A stretch of DNA of 64,000 nt from Faecalibacter bovis. Lineage in GTDB: Bacteria; Bacteroidota; Bacteroidia; Flavobacteriales; Weeksellaceae. Location of the stretch: assembly GCF_017948305.1 (NCBI RefSeq), contig NZ_CP072842.1, forward strand, positions 2,548,501 through 2,612,500, written 5' to 3'. The stretch's first letter is position 1, and each line of letters starts with the position of its first letter. Below the pieces are notes generated by a model. It had not been told where the DNA came from. It did no database searches and worked only from the letters and a program-made list of their open reading frames with translations. Both the position numbers and the translations under genes were made by a program. Below are positions 26,605-35,461 of the stretch, piece by piece.

Positions 26605-28011
26605 TTATTTCCAACCTCCACCTACAGCACGATATAATTCTACAACAGAATTAAGTTTTGTAAGTTTAGCATTAATAGCATTTAATTCAGCATTCAAAGC
26701 TGCTTCTCTAGCCGTAATAACTTCTAAATAATTAGCCATTCCGTAAGCTAATAATTCTTCAGAATATTCAATCGACTGATTGTATAAAGCTGCTTCTTTA
26801 TCTTTTAACGGAATTTTTTCGTCAGCTGCCTGAAATCTAGCCAATGCATCTGAAACTTCTTTACTCGCAGTAAGAATCGTTTTCTTATAAGCTAATAAAG
26901 CCTTTTCTTCATTTGCTAAAGCTACTTCTTTCGCTGTTTTTATTTGTCTTTTTTGCAAAATTGGTTGAGCTAAACGAGCCACAACATTTGCAAATAAAGA
27001 TTGGGCATCAAATAATTTGTCGATATCAATTCCTTGTACACCACCTGAAGCAGTTAAGGTTAAAGAAGGATAGAAATTTGCATTTGCTATATTCACATTC
27101 TCAAATGCGTTAACTAATGCATATTCAGCTGCTTTAACATCAGGACGATTTTCCAAAATTTGCGCTGGAATTCCAACTCCTAATGATGAATATAATTGTT
27201 GATTATCAATAGTTCCACGTTCTAAAACTTTCGGTGTTTCACCTAATAAAACGCTTAAGATATTTTCATTCAATTTTATATTCGCATCAACATCAACTAA
27301 TAATGCTTTTGCATTATACAATTGTGCTTCAGTTTGGTTCACTGCAACTTGCGTTACATTTCCAGCTTCCTTTAACGCTTTTATTGTCTCAAGACTTTGC
27401 TCACGAAAACCTATCGTTTGTACAATCGCTTTACGCTGTTCGTCTAAAGCAATTAATTGATAATACGTGTTTGCAATAGTTGAAACGATGTTAGTTTGCA
27501 CTGCTTTGTGCGCTTCAACTGTTTGTAAATAATTCGCTGTTGCTCCACGGTAATTGCTTCTAATCTTACCCCAAATGTCAGCTTCCCAAGAGAAATTTCC
27601 TGTTACATCATATTGAGATAAAGATTGTGATCCAGTAATACGACCAAATTGAGTATTCGCAGAAGTTTTAGTATAAGTATAACCTGGACCTACCGATAAT
27701 GTTGGTAAATATCCGGCTTTACCTTGTTTTGCATAAGCTTCCGTTACAGCAATATTTTGTAAAGCTGTACGAATATCAAGATTGTTCTGTAAACCTTTTG
27801 TGATATATGATTTTAACGTAGCATCTGAGAAAAACTCTTGCCAAGAAACATTTGCAATTGTTTGATCTTGTGAAGCTACAATATCAGTTCTGAATTGTGC
27901 TTCTTTTTCCACGTTTGCTGGACGATTATAATCCTTCGCTACAAAACAAGATTGAATAGAAAACAATCCAAATGCAATTAACGAAACTTTTAAAATTCTA
28001 AACTTTTTCAT
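26605..28011 (-). CDS. RND efflux outer-membrane channel lipoprotein (TolC/OprM-like)
   Basis: A 468-aa outer-membrane factor of the NodT/OprM group. It has a signal peptide with lipobox (FSIQSC) followed by the family start FVAKDYNRP. Two repeated long coiled-coil and beta-barrel halves are visible; the late motifs NRPDVKAAEYALVNAF and NANFYPSLTLTASGG are typical. It is the last gene of the efflux operon: its ATG overlaps the stop of the pump gene by one base (TAATG). It forms the exit duct spanning the outer membrane. Transcription ends at the hairpin just downstream. Confidence 0.93.
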   Translation of the reverse strand: MKKFRILKVSLIAFGLFSIQSCFVAKDYNRPANVEKEAQFRTDIVASQDQTIANVSWQEFFSDATLKSYITKGLQNNLDIRTALQNIAVTEAYAKQGKAGYLPTLSVGPGYTYTKTSANTQFGRITGSQSLSQYDVTGNFSWEADIWGKIRSNYRGATANYLQTVEAHKAVQTNIVSTIANTYYQLIALDEQRKAIVQTIGFREQSLETIKALKEAGNVTQVAVNQTEAQLYNAKALLVDVDANIKLNENILSVLLGETPKVLERGTIDNQQLYSSLGVGIPAQILENRPDVKAAEYALVNAFENVNIANANFYPSLTLTASGGVQGIDIDKLFDAQSLFANVVARLAQPILQKRQIKTAKEVALANEEKALLAYKKTILTASKEVSDALARFQAADEKIPLKDKEAALYNQSIEYSEELLAYGMANYLEVITAREAALNAELNAINAKLTKLNSVVELYRAVGGGWK

Positions 28012-31000
28012 TAGTGAACTGATTTTGTTTCTTCTTTTTGAATGAACTTAACTGGTTTGATTTTTTCCTGAATATTTTGGAAGATTACGAATAATACAGG
28101 GATAACAAATACTCCTAATATTGTTCCGATTAATAATCCAAATGCAGCTCCAGTTCCTACCGAACGGTTACCAACAGATGATACACCAGAAGCAAAAACT
28201 AATGGTAATAAACCTACGATAAATGCTAATGAAGTCATTAAAATTGGACGTAAACGAGCTTTTGCTCCATCAATTGCAGATGCAACAATAGACATTCCTG
28301 ATTGACGTCTTTGTAAAGCAAACTCAACAATTAAGATGGCATTCTTGGCTAATAACCCCACCAACATAACTAAGGCAATTTGGAAATAGATGTTATTCTC
28401 TAATCCAGCTAACCACTGAGCTAAATAAGCTCCCATAATACCACATGGAACTGAAAATAAAACAGCAAATGGTAAAATATAAGATTCGTATTGACCTGAT
28501 AAAATGAAGTATACGAATAATATACATAATGCGAAAATGATCACCGTTTGAGAACCAGATTTAATCTCCTCACGAGTTAAACCTGCGAAATCTACACCAT
28601 AATTTGATGCTAATGTTTGTTCAGAAACTTGGTTAATCGCATTGATCGCATCCCCTGTTGAATATCCTGGATTAATACCTCCTGTTACATTTGCTGATGT
28701 AAATAAATTGAAACGGTTAACAGAGTTTGGTCCATATACACGATTTAATGTAACGAACTGAGAGATTGGCGACATTTGACCATCAGTAGTACGAACAAAC
28801 ATTTTATTTAATGAAGATTCGTTAATACGATCATTTGGATCTGCTTGTACATACACACGATATTGTTTACCAAAACGTGTGAAATCTGCAGCATATAATC
28901 CACCAATATATCCTTGTAAAGTTGAGAAAATTGTACTAACTGAAACTCCTGCTTGTTTTGCACGTTCAATGTTTACGTCAATTTCGTATTGTGGGAATCC
29001 TGTATTTAATGATGTTTGAGCATACATTACTTCAGGACGTTGCATTAATGCACCTAAATATTCTTTCGCTACTTTGTCAAAAGAATTAATATCTCCACCT
29101 GATTTATCTAATAATTTTAATTCAAATCCTGATGACATACCGAAACCTGGAATTGATGGTGGTTGGAAGAAAATCATTTGTGCATCTGTAAATCCAGCGG
29201 CTACTCCGAATAATTTCCCTGTAATCGTTTTGATTGATGTATCTTCTGTTGTACGCTCTTCGAAAGATTTTAGCTTCACTAAAATCATCCCGTAATTAGA
29301 ACCTGCTCCAGAAATAATTGAGTTTCCTGAAATTACAGTAACTCCATCAATACCTGGGATTTGTGATGCTTGCGCTTCAAATTGTTTTTGAACTTGATAT
29401 ACACGATCCATAGAAGCACCTGCTGGTAATTCTACGTTACCGATAATAAATCCTTGATCTTCTGTAGGTACGAATCCTGAAGGCATCATTTTACTGATTC
29501 CAAAAATACCTCCTACACTAGCAATTAAGATTAAGAATGTAACCCATTTGTGTTTGAATAAGAAATTGAATGAACGTCCATAACTATGCGTCATGTTGTT
29601 GAACATTCTATTAAATCCGTCAAAGAAACGTTGAATAAAACTACGTTTTTTCGTTTCATTAGCATCATGTGATTTTAAGAATAAAGCACATAATGCAGGA
29701 GATAACGTTAAGGCATTAACTGCAGAAATTAAAATCGCTACAATTAATGTAATACCAAATTGTTTATAGAAAACTCCCGTAGGACCTGTAATAAATGTAA
29801 CCGGAACGAAAACCGCACACATTACTAATGTAATCGATATAATCGCACCTGAAATCTCATCCATTGCATTCTTCGTTGCATCCATTGGCGATTCGTGATT
29901 AGTTTCCATACGTGCATGTACAGCTTCCACTACAACGATGGCATCATCCACAACAATCCCGATGGCCAGTACTAATGCAAATAACGTTAATAAGTTAATT
30001 GAGAATCCTGCAAGATTTAAGAAAAAGAATGTACCAATAATCGAAACTGGTACCGCAATTAATGGTACTAAAGTTGAACGCCAATCCTGTAAGAAAATAT
30101 ATACAACAATAAAAACTAAGATAAAAGCTTCAATCATTGTTGTAACAACTTTAGAAATTGAAGCATCTAAGAATTTATTCGTATCCATCATTACCGTGTA
30201 AGATAATCCTTCTGGGAAATCTTTTGATGCTTCTTCTAATGCCTCATGTAATGCTTTCGTAATTTCTTGCGCATTAGATCCTGGAGTTTGATAAACTGCA
30301 AATGCTTGTGCAGGATTACCTCTCATTTCTGAACGTCCAGCGTAAGATTGTGCTCCGAATGTAATATCAGCTACATCTTTTAAACGTAATACTTGACCTC
30401 CTGGTAAAGCTTTAATAACAATATTTTCATATTGTGCTTCCGTTTTATAACGTCCAGAATATGTAATTGAGTATTGGAATGATTGTCCAGAATTTTCTCC
30501 TAAAGAACCTGCTGCAGCTTCTAAAGATTCCTGAGCAAGAGCAGTTTGTACATCAGATGGAACTAAACCATAATTTGCCATACGTTCTGGTTTTAACCAA
30601 ATACGCATTGCATAAGTTTGTGCACCAAATGCTGATGCATCACCAACACCATTAATACGTTTTAATGCAGGTATAATATTAATATTCAGATAATTCTGTA
30701 AATAAATGTTGTCATATTTTGGATTAGATGATCCAAATGAAACGAACATTAAAGCAGAAGTTTGTTGCTTTTGAGTAACAACACCAGAACGAGTTACCTC
30801 TGCTGGTAATAAAGGTGTAGCACGAGCCACACGATTTTGTACGTTTACCTGTGCAATATCTCCATCAATACCTGGTTTGAAAACAACATCAATAGATGCC
30901 GAACCATTATTAGATGCTGTAGATTGGATATAATCCATTCCTTCAACACCGTTTACCTGTTCCTCGATAGGAATAATTACCGATTCCATAACAGTTTTTG

Positions 31001-31160
31001 CATTCGCTCCAGGATATGAAGCAGAAATTTTAACTGTGGCAGGAGCGATATCAGGATATTGAGTAACTGGGAGAGTAACCAATCCCAAGACACCCAATAC
31101 GAATATCATGATAGAAATTACCGTGGATAAAACGGGTCTTTCAATAAATGTTTTTAACAT
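28011..31160 (-). CDS. RND multidrug efflux pump, inner-membrane subunit (AcrB/HAE1 family)
   Basis: A 1049-aa proton-driven RND transporter, the normal length for AcrB-type pumps. It has the N-terminal membrane helix (MLKTFIERPVLSTVISIMI), large periplasmic loops after TM1 and TM7, and the TM4 proton-relay pair D405-D406 in GIVVDDAIVVVE. Hydrophobic substrates such as antibiotics, dyes and detergents are the family norm; the exact range cannot be read. It lies between its adaptor (11-nt gap) and its channel (1-nt overlap) in one operon headed by a regulator. Confidence 0.96.
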   Translation of the reverse strand: MLKTFIERPVLSTVISIMIFVLGVLGLVTLPVTQYPDIAPATVKISASYPGANAKTVMESVIIPIEEQVNGVEGMDYIQSTASNNGSASIDVVFKPGIDGDIAQVNVQNRVARATPLLPAEVTRSGVVTQKQQTSALMFVSFGSSNPKYDNIYLQNYLNINIIPALKRINGVGDASAFGAQTYAMRIWLKPERMANYGLVPSDVQTALAQESLEAAAGSLGENSGQSFQYSITYSGRYKTEAQYENIVIKALPGGQVLRLKDVADITFGAQSYAGRSEMRGNPAQAFAVYQTPGSNAQEITKALHEALEEASKDFPEGLSYTVMMDTNKFLDASISKVVTTMIEAFILVFIVVYIFLQDWRSTLVPLIAVPVSIIGTFFFLNLAGFSINLLTLFALVLAIGIVVDDAIVVVEAVHARMETNHESPMDATKNAMDEISGAIISITLVMCAVFVPVTFITGPTGVFYKQFGITLIVAILISAVNALTLSPALCALFLKSHDANETKKRSFIQRFFDGFNRMFNNMTHSYGRSFNFLFKHKWVTFLILIASVGGIFGISKMMPSGFVPTEDQGFIIGNVELPAGASMDRVYQVQKQFEAQASQIPGIDGVTVISGNSIISGAGSNYGMILVKLKSFEERTTEDTSIKTITGKLFGVAAGFTDAQMIFFQPPSIPGFGMSSGFELKLLDKSGGDINSFDKVAKEYLGALMQRPEVMYAQTSLNTGFPQYEIDVNIERAKQAGVSVSTIFSTLQGYIGGLYAADFTRFGKQYRVYVQADPNDRINESSLNKMFVRTTDGQMSPISQFVTLNRVYGPNSVNRFNLFTSANVTGGINPGYSTGDAINAINQVSEQTLASNYGVDFAGLTREEIKSGSQTVIIFALCILFVYFILSGQYESYILPFAVLFSVPCGIMGAYLAQWLAGLENNIYFQIALVMLVGLLAKNAILIVEFALQRRQSGMSIVASAIDGAKARLRPILMTSLAFIVGLLPLVFASGVSSVGNRSVGTGAAFGLLIGTILGVFVIPVLFVIFQNIQEKIKPVKFIQKEETKSVH

Positions 31161-31171
31161 ATTTCTACCTT

Positions 31172-32413
31172 TTAGAAAATTGGTTTTGTAGATTCTACGA
31201 TTTGTTCAAATTTCGCTGGTTTTGGTGCAATTGGAGTTTTATCACGTAATTTTCCTACACCTTGCGCTACAACTTTTTCTCCTTTCTTAACTCCATCAGT
31301 AACGATAGCCATATTCTGAGCTCTTGCAGTAACTTTAATTGGAGTTGCAATAGCAGAATCATTTCTTACTTTGTAAACATAAACAATACCTTGTTGTTCA
31401 AACGTTGCAGCTTCTGGAACTACAGTAGCATCAACATACGTTTTAGGAACGCGAATTGTACCTGAATTACCGTTTGATAATATTTTAGCCGCATTACTAA
31501 ATTTAACTCGGAATTGAATTGATCCAGTTGTTGGATTAATTTGACCTGTAACAGTTTGAATTTTCCCTTTTTCTGGATAAACTTCACCATTCGCTAAAAC
31601 TAATTCTACTGGCGGAATATTATTTAATTTTTGTTGTAATGTAGCTCCTTCCGTTTTTGAGATGAAATTCAAATATTCTTTCTCGTTCATAGAAAAATAC
31701 GCATAAACACTACTTGTATTTGAAACAACAGTTAAAGGAGATGGATCTGATGGACCAACTAATGTTCCTTGACGGAAATTGATTGCACCTACAACACCTG
31801 AAATGTCACTTCTAACGACAGAGTAATCTACATTTGCTTGTGCTCCTTTGTAATTAGCCTGAGCTTGTGACTTCCCTGCTTGTGCTTGTGCTAAAGCAGC
31901 TTTTGCTTGAGCCGCCTGAGCCTGAGCTTGAGCTAATTTAGCTTTTGCAGTTTCTAATTGTACATTAGAGATAATATTTTTTTGTACTAATGGTACTAAT
32001 TTATCTACTTCTACTTGCGCAGCTTTTACATTAGCAGTTGCTGATTGTACATTAGCTGCTGCAGCACTAACACTTGCAGATGCAGCGCTTACACCAGATT
32101 TTGCAGCATCAGCATTCTGAGATAAAACATTAGTTTCTAATCTAAATAATGGTTTTCCTGCTTCTACATATTGTCCTTCGTCTACTAATACTTGCGTAAT
32201 GTACCCTTGGATTTTAGCACGAACATCATTGTTTACAACCCCTTCTATATTTGCTGGGAATTCGTCATAACTCGTTACAACTTTTGTTGGTACATCTACA
32301 ACATCATAAGGCATAGGCCCTTGTGCTTGTTGTGCTCCTTGACCGTCCTTTTTACCACAAGAACTAAGTGCAATAGCTAATGCACCAACTAACATAACGT
32401 TAACATTCTTCAT
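31172..32413 (-). CDS. RND efflux membrane-fusion protein (AcrA-like lipoprotein)
   Basis: A 413-aa periplasmic adaptor. The signal peptide ends in a lipobox at C19 (ALSSC). The first lipoyl half (IEGVVNNDVRAKIQGYITQV) precedes a long helical hairpin very rich in Ala and Gln at about 95-195, and the second lipoyl half follows (SDISGVVGAINFRQG). Beta-barrel and membrane-proximal domains complete the protein. It links the pump to the TolC-like channel. The start is 1 nt after the regulator's stop codon, showing tight co-transcription. Confidence 0.94.
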   Translation of the reverse strand: MKNVNVMLVGALAIALSSCGKKDGQGAQQAQGPMPYDVVDVPTKVVTSYDEFPANIEGVVNNDVRAKIQGYITQVLVDEGQYVEAGKPLFRLETNVLSQNADAAKSGVSAASASVSAAAANVQSATANVKAAQVEVDKLVPLVQKNIISNVQLETAKAKLAQAQAQAAQAKAALAQAQAGKSQAQANYKGAQANVDYSVVRSDISGVVGAINFRQGTLVGPSDPSPLTVVSNTSSVYAYFSMNEKEYLNFISKTEGATLQQKLNNIPPVELVLANGEVYPEKGKIQTVTGQINPTTGSIQFRVKFSNAAKILSNGNSGTIRVPKTYVDATVVPEAATFEQQGIVYVYKVRNDSAIATPIKVTARAQNMAIVTDGVKKGEKVVAQGVGKLRDKTPIAPKPAKFEQIVESTKPIF

Positions 32414-32414
32414 A

Positions 32415-32909
32415 TTACTTATTTTCTAGTTGAATTGTTTTTATTTTATTTATTGTGTCGTTTAATAATTTCTGAGCTTCCGCCAAATAGTTCAAATAGA
32501 CATCTAAGATACCAGAGTTATTTATTTGACTATTCAAATTATTTGCGATTCTGAAATCGTTTATTCTTTTTGTATAATAGATATCATTCGAAATCATTTC
32601 ATACAAATAATCTAATTTTTCAGGAACATAATTTGGATTAAGTCTGAAAAATCTTTTGCGTGAATCAATTTTATTGATGTATTCAATTTGATTTAAGGAA
32701 AGTAACAAATTGATTGAATTGGATAACGAACTTTTACTTACTTTAAATACTTCAAGCAATCGGTCAAAGGAATATCCATCAACACTTGATTGCATGACCA
32801 TATAAGCTAATATCTTTGCAGATAAAGGAGGAAAATTGTACGTTTTCTCTAAATGTGCGCTAAAACTTTCAAAAAGCTCTAAATCACATGCTATATTATT
32901 TTCATCCAT
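32415..32909 (-). CDS. GbsR/MarR-like transcriptional regulator of the efflux operon
   Basis: A 164-aa winged-helix regulator. I use the ATG at 32909; the longer frame from a TTG at 32939 would begin inside the promoter. The segment FPPLSAKILAYMVM is typical of GbsR-type MarR relatives, followed by the HTH (SFDRLLEVFKVSKSSLSNSI) and wing (DSRKRFFRL), with a helical C-terminal dimerisation region. It is the first gene of the operon, so it very likely represses its own promoter and the pump. A near-palindrome at 32941-32964 next to the -7 box is the probable site. Confidence 0.85.
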   Translation of the reverse strand: MDENNIACDLELFESFSAHLEKTYNFPPLSAKILAYMVMQSSVDGYSFDRLLEVFKVSKSSLSNSINLLLSLNQIEYINKIDSRKRFFRLNPNYVPEKLDYLYEMISNDIYYTKRINDFRIANNLNSQINNSGILDVYLNYLAEAQKLLNDTINKIKTIQLENK

Positions 32910-32928
32910 TTTTTCAATAATAATTTTG

Positions 32929-32964
32929 CAAATATACAAATTGGTTCGTTTTTAACCGAACTAA
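32929..32964 (-). promoter_or_regulatory. Efflux operon promoter with near-palindromic operator candidate
   Basis: On the minus strand TATATTTG (32929-32936) is an exact -7 box, 19 nt before the regulator ATG. Just upstream, 32941-32964 is a 24-bp near-palindrome with arms GTTCG (32944-32948) and CGAAC (32957-32961) extended by TT/AA pairs inside and outside. A repressor bound there would block sigma contact. Confidence 0.6.
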
Positions 32965-33082
32965 TTAATATTAATTAAATATTAAAAATTAATACCACTT
33001 ATAAATTTTATTAATTGATTTTCAGTATCAAAAAAAGTACCATCACAATCATCTACATAATTAATTTTGAAATAGATACAAA

Positions 33083-33114
33083 ATAAAAAGGCTATTCTGA
33101 ATAGAATAGCCTTT
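33083..33114 (-). terminator. Terminator of the ferredoxin-reductase-like gene
   Basis: A 12-bp stem, AAAGGCTATTCT (33087-33098) with AGAATAGCCTTT (33103-33114), followed on the minus strand by TTTATTTT. Confidence 0.78.
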
Positions 33115-33135
33115 AAAATATTATTTCATTAATGA

Positions 33136-34185
33136 TTAAACATCATCAAAATCAATTGATAAACTAGAAGTTTTTGGTCTTGAAATACAAGCCAACGTCA
33201 TTTTATCTTCGTAATCAGAATCTGTTAAAACAAAATTATCACCAATATGAACTTCACCTTCAGTTATCTTACACAAGCAAGATGAACAAACACCACCTTT
33301 ACAAGAGTAAGGAGCATCGATGTCGTTATCTAACATTGCATCAATCAAGTTTTTCTCACGATTCCAAACAAATTCAGACTCTTCACCATCTAAAGTAACT
33401 TTTACATTTACTTCTAAAACCTCATCCTCTTTCTTCTCAAAAATCTCTTCAGGTTTTACGGAAGTTGTAAATAATTCAAAATGAATATGTTTTTCAATAA
33501 TTCCGGCTTCGTTAATTTTCTTAGCTAATGTAAAAATCATCTCTTCAGGACCACAAAGCATCGCTTCGTCTACTTCATTGATGTCGATAATTTGATTTAA
33601 AATTAAATCGAATTTATGTTCATCAATACGTCCGTTAAAAATGAAGTTTTCTTGATCTTGCGCTGTATATAAATTGTAGACATTAAATTGGTTTGGATAT
33701 TTAGCCTGTAAATCAGCTATTTTTTCCTTGAACATAACCGATTCGCTATTTTTGTTCACATAAAATAAGTTAAACGTAACCCATTCTTCCGTTTGTAAAG
33801 CAAATTCGGCCATAGATATAATTGGCGTAATTCCTGATCCAGCAGTGAATGCTAATAAAGTACGTTTTTCATTCGGTTTTGAAGGAATTGTAAAACGTCC
33901 GTTTGGTGTAGAAACTTTTAGCTCATCTCCTACTTTTAAATCATTTACTAAGTAAGTAGAAATCTTACCACCTTGCATCGCTTTAACACCTATACTCCAT
34001 TCCTTGTTTAACGGAGATTCACAAATTGAATAATCACGTCTTTCACCATTAATGTCTAATGTAATATATTGACCGGCTGTGAATGAAAATTCTTCGTGTA
34101 AATCTGTCGGAACGTCAAATGTAATTTGAACAGCATCGGCAGTTAAGCGTTGAATGGCTTTAATTTTTAATAAATGAAATTTCAT
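33136..34185 (-). CDS. FAD/NAD(P) oxidoreductase with C-terminal plant-type 2Fe-2S domain (PaaE-like)
   Basis: A 349-aa electron-transfer protein. The FAD-binding domain has RRDYSICESP at about 48-57, the NAD(P) domain has FTAGSGITPIISM at about 113-125, and the C-terminal ferredoxin domain has the cluster motif CKGGVCSSC with a distant fourth cysteine in LACISRP. This order is that of PaaE and related reductases that feed oxygenases. No paaABCD genes are nearby, so a role in phenylacetate degradation should not be assumed. It is a single-gene leftward unit, divergent from mgsA. Confidence 0.85.
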   Translation of the reverse strand: MKFHLLKIKAIQRLTADAVQITFDVPTDLHEEFSFTAGQYITLDINGERRDYSICESPLNKEWSIGVKAMQGGKISTYLVNDLKVGDELKVSTPNGRFTIPSKPNEKRTLLAFTAGSGITPIISMAEFALQTEEWVTFNLFYVNKNSESVMFKEKIADLQAKYPNQFNVYNLYTAQDQENFIFNGRIDEHKFDLILNQIIDINEVDEAMLCGPEEMIFTLAKKINEAGIIEKHIHFELFTTSVKPEEIFEKKEDEVLEVNVKVTLDGEESEFVWNREKNLIDAMLDNDIDAPYSCKGGVCSSCLCKITEGEVHIGDNFVLTDSDYEDKMTLACISRPKTSSLSIDFDDV

Positions 34186-34250
34186 TATATATCTTTATTT
34201 AAGCTTTTGAACTATTGTAAAATAATCCCTTTACTAATTAATATCTTGAT

Positions 34251-34258
34251 TAAATTTG
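34251..34258 (+). promoter_or_regulatory. -7 element (TAAATTTG) of mgsA
   Basis: An exact TAnnTTTG box 41 nt before the mgsA ATG; the -33 element is not clear. Confidence 0.4.
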
Positions 34259-34299
34259 TACAAAAGTAATATATTATCCATTAAAAATAAATTAGAAGT

Positions 34300-34665
34300 A
34301 TGGAAATTGCATTGATTGCACATGATGGTAAAAAAGCTGAAATGGTGAATTTTTTGATGAAACACAAAGAAGCTTTACAGAATAACAAAATAACATTTAT
34401 TGCCACAGGAACAACTGGTAAATATGCTGAACAAACAGGTTTAACTGTTACAAAATTTCTTTCAGGACCATTAGGTGGCGATGCTCAAATTGCCTCCAGA
34501 GTAGTTGAAGGTCAGACAAATATGGTATTCTTTTTCCGTGATCCGATGGGAAAACATCCTCATGAGCCAGATGTAAATATGTTATTACGTTTATGTGATG
34601 TGCATAATGTACCGTTAGCTACAAACCCTGCAACAGCCGAAATGTTGTTAGATCATTTAAAATAG
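34300..34665 (+). CDS. mgsA: Methylglyoxal synthase
   Basis: A 121-aa enzyme that converts dihydroxyacetone phosphate to methylglyoxal and phosphate, a bypass when glycolytic phosphosugars build up. The phosphate-binding TGTTGKYAE is at 36-44, the catalytic Asp is D61 in GPLGGDAQ, and H88 and D91 in PHEPD match the other active-site residues of the E. coli enzyme. The protein is shorter than the E. coli form because it lacks an N-terminal extension, which is common. It is transcribed alone. Confidence 0.95.
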   Translation: MEIALIAHDGKKAEMVNFLMKHKEALQNNKITFIATGTTGKYAEQTGLTVTKFLSGPLGGDAQIASRVVEGQTNMVFFFRDPMGKHPHEPDVNMLLRLCDVHNVPLATNPATAEMLLDHLK

Positions 34666-34666
34666 A

Positions 34667-34691
34667 AAAGCAACTCATTAGAGTTGCTTTT
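34667..34691. terminator. Bidirectional terminator between mgsA and the DUF4328 gene
   Basis: A 10-bp stem, AAAAGCAACTC region (34667-34676) with GAGTTGCTTT (34681-34690), loop ATTA. Confidence 0.78.
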
Positions 34692-34718
34692 ATAATTTAT
34701 AATCATTAAGAATTATTG

Positions 34719-35417
34719 TTACTGATTATCGTTATTGCTATTTAATGTTTCTAATTCAATAAGATCTTCAAGTTTATTTTGTGTTTTTCCCAGATTTTGA
34801 ATTAATAATATTGTTAGAATTGCAGATAATAAAGTAATAGCAAAACCAATAATATCATACAATTGATATTCTATCATTTGTTCTATAGTTTCAAAATCTA
34901 TTTTATATGTAATTCGCGTATAAATTGAATCTACCCAAAACAAAATCCACCAAGCCGTAATGATAGAATAATTGTTTAAATTCTTATTATGATTTTCATC
35001 TAATTCTTCAACCAAATAATCATATTTTAAATCTATTTCCTTGGCCATTTTAATCGGTTTAAACCAATTAAGAATCGGTATAACAAATCCCCAAAAAGCC
35101 ATATTTTCTTTGTTTTCCATGTACAATCCTATACGACCTAAATTTGCATAAGACCTTCTAAACCAAAGAATAAAATACACAACTGTTGCAATAATATTTA
35201 TACCTAAAAGTATATTTAAAACACCATAAATCAATTCTATTGTTGAAATATCATAATTATCGGAATTATTTAATTTAATAAGTTGGAAGTAATAATAAAT
35301 GCCAAAAATTGCATTCAGAATTAATAACCCTATTAAGCTATAAAAGCTTAACAACACATTTTTCATGCGTGCTCTATTAGAGCGTAATTGGGTAAAATCT
35401 TTTTCTTCAAGTAACAT
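34719..35417 (-). CDS. DUF4328 membrane protein
   Basis: A 232-aa multi-pass membrane protein. The DUF4328 features are visible: a WFRRSYANLGRIGL stretch at about 88-101, then WGFVIPILNWFKPIKMAKEI at about 109-128, with four or five membrane segments (about 21-45, 62-86, 107-117, 150-165, 188-208). The function of the family is unknown. It lies 44 nt after the AI-2E family gene and shares its direction, so it may be the last gene of a SulP - AI-2E - DUF4328 operon. Confidence 0.75.
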   Translation of the reverse strand: MLLEEKDFTQLRSNRARMKNVLLSFYSLIGLLILNAIFGIYYYFQLIKLNNSDNYDISTIELIYGVLNILLGINIIATVVYFILWFRRSYANLGRIGLYMENKENMAFWGFVIPILNWFKPIKMAKEIDLKYDYLVEELDENHNKNLNNYSIITAWWILFWVDSIYTRITYKIDFETIEQMIEYQLYDIIGFAITLLSAILTILLIQNLGKTQNKLEDLIELETLNSNNDNQ

Positions 35418-35461
35418 TTTAGTAGTTTGTAGAGTTTAAAATTAAGTTTTAATTGATCAAA

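Noticed and set aside
32910-32939. N-terminal extension of the efflux regulator
   Set aside because: It would start from a TTG that is just upstream of, and run through, the -7 promoter box.
33136-34185. Phenylacetate degradation (paaE) assignment
   Set aside because: No other paa genes are present; the domain order is shared by many oxygenase reductases.
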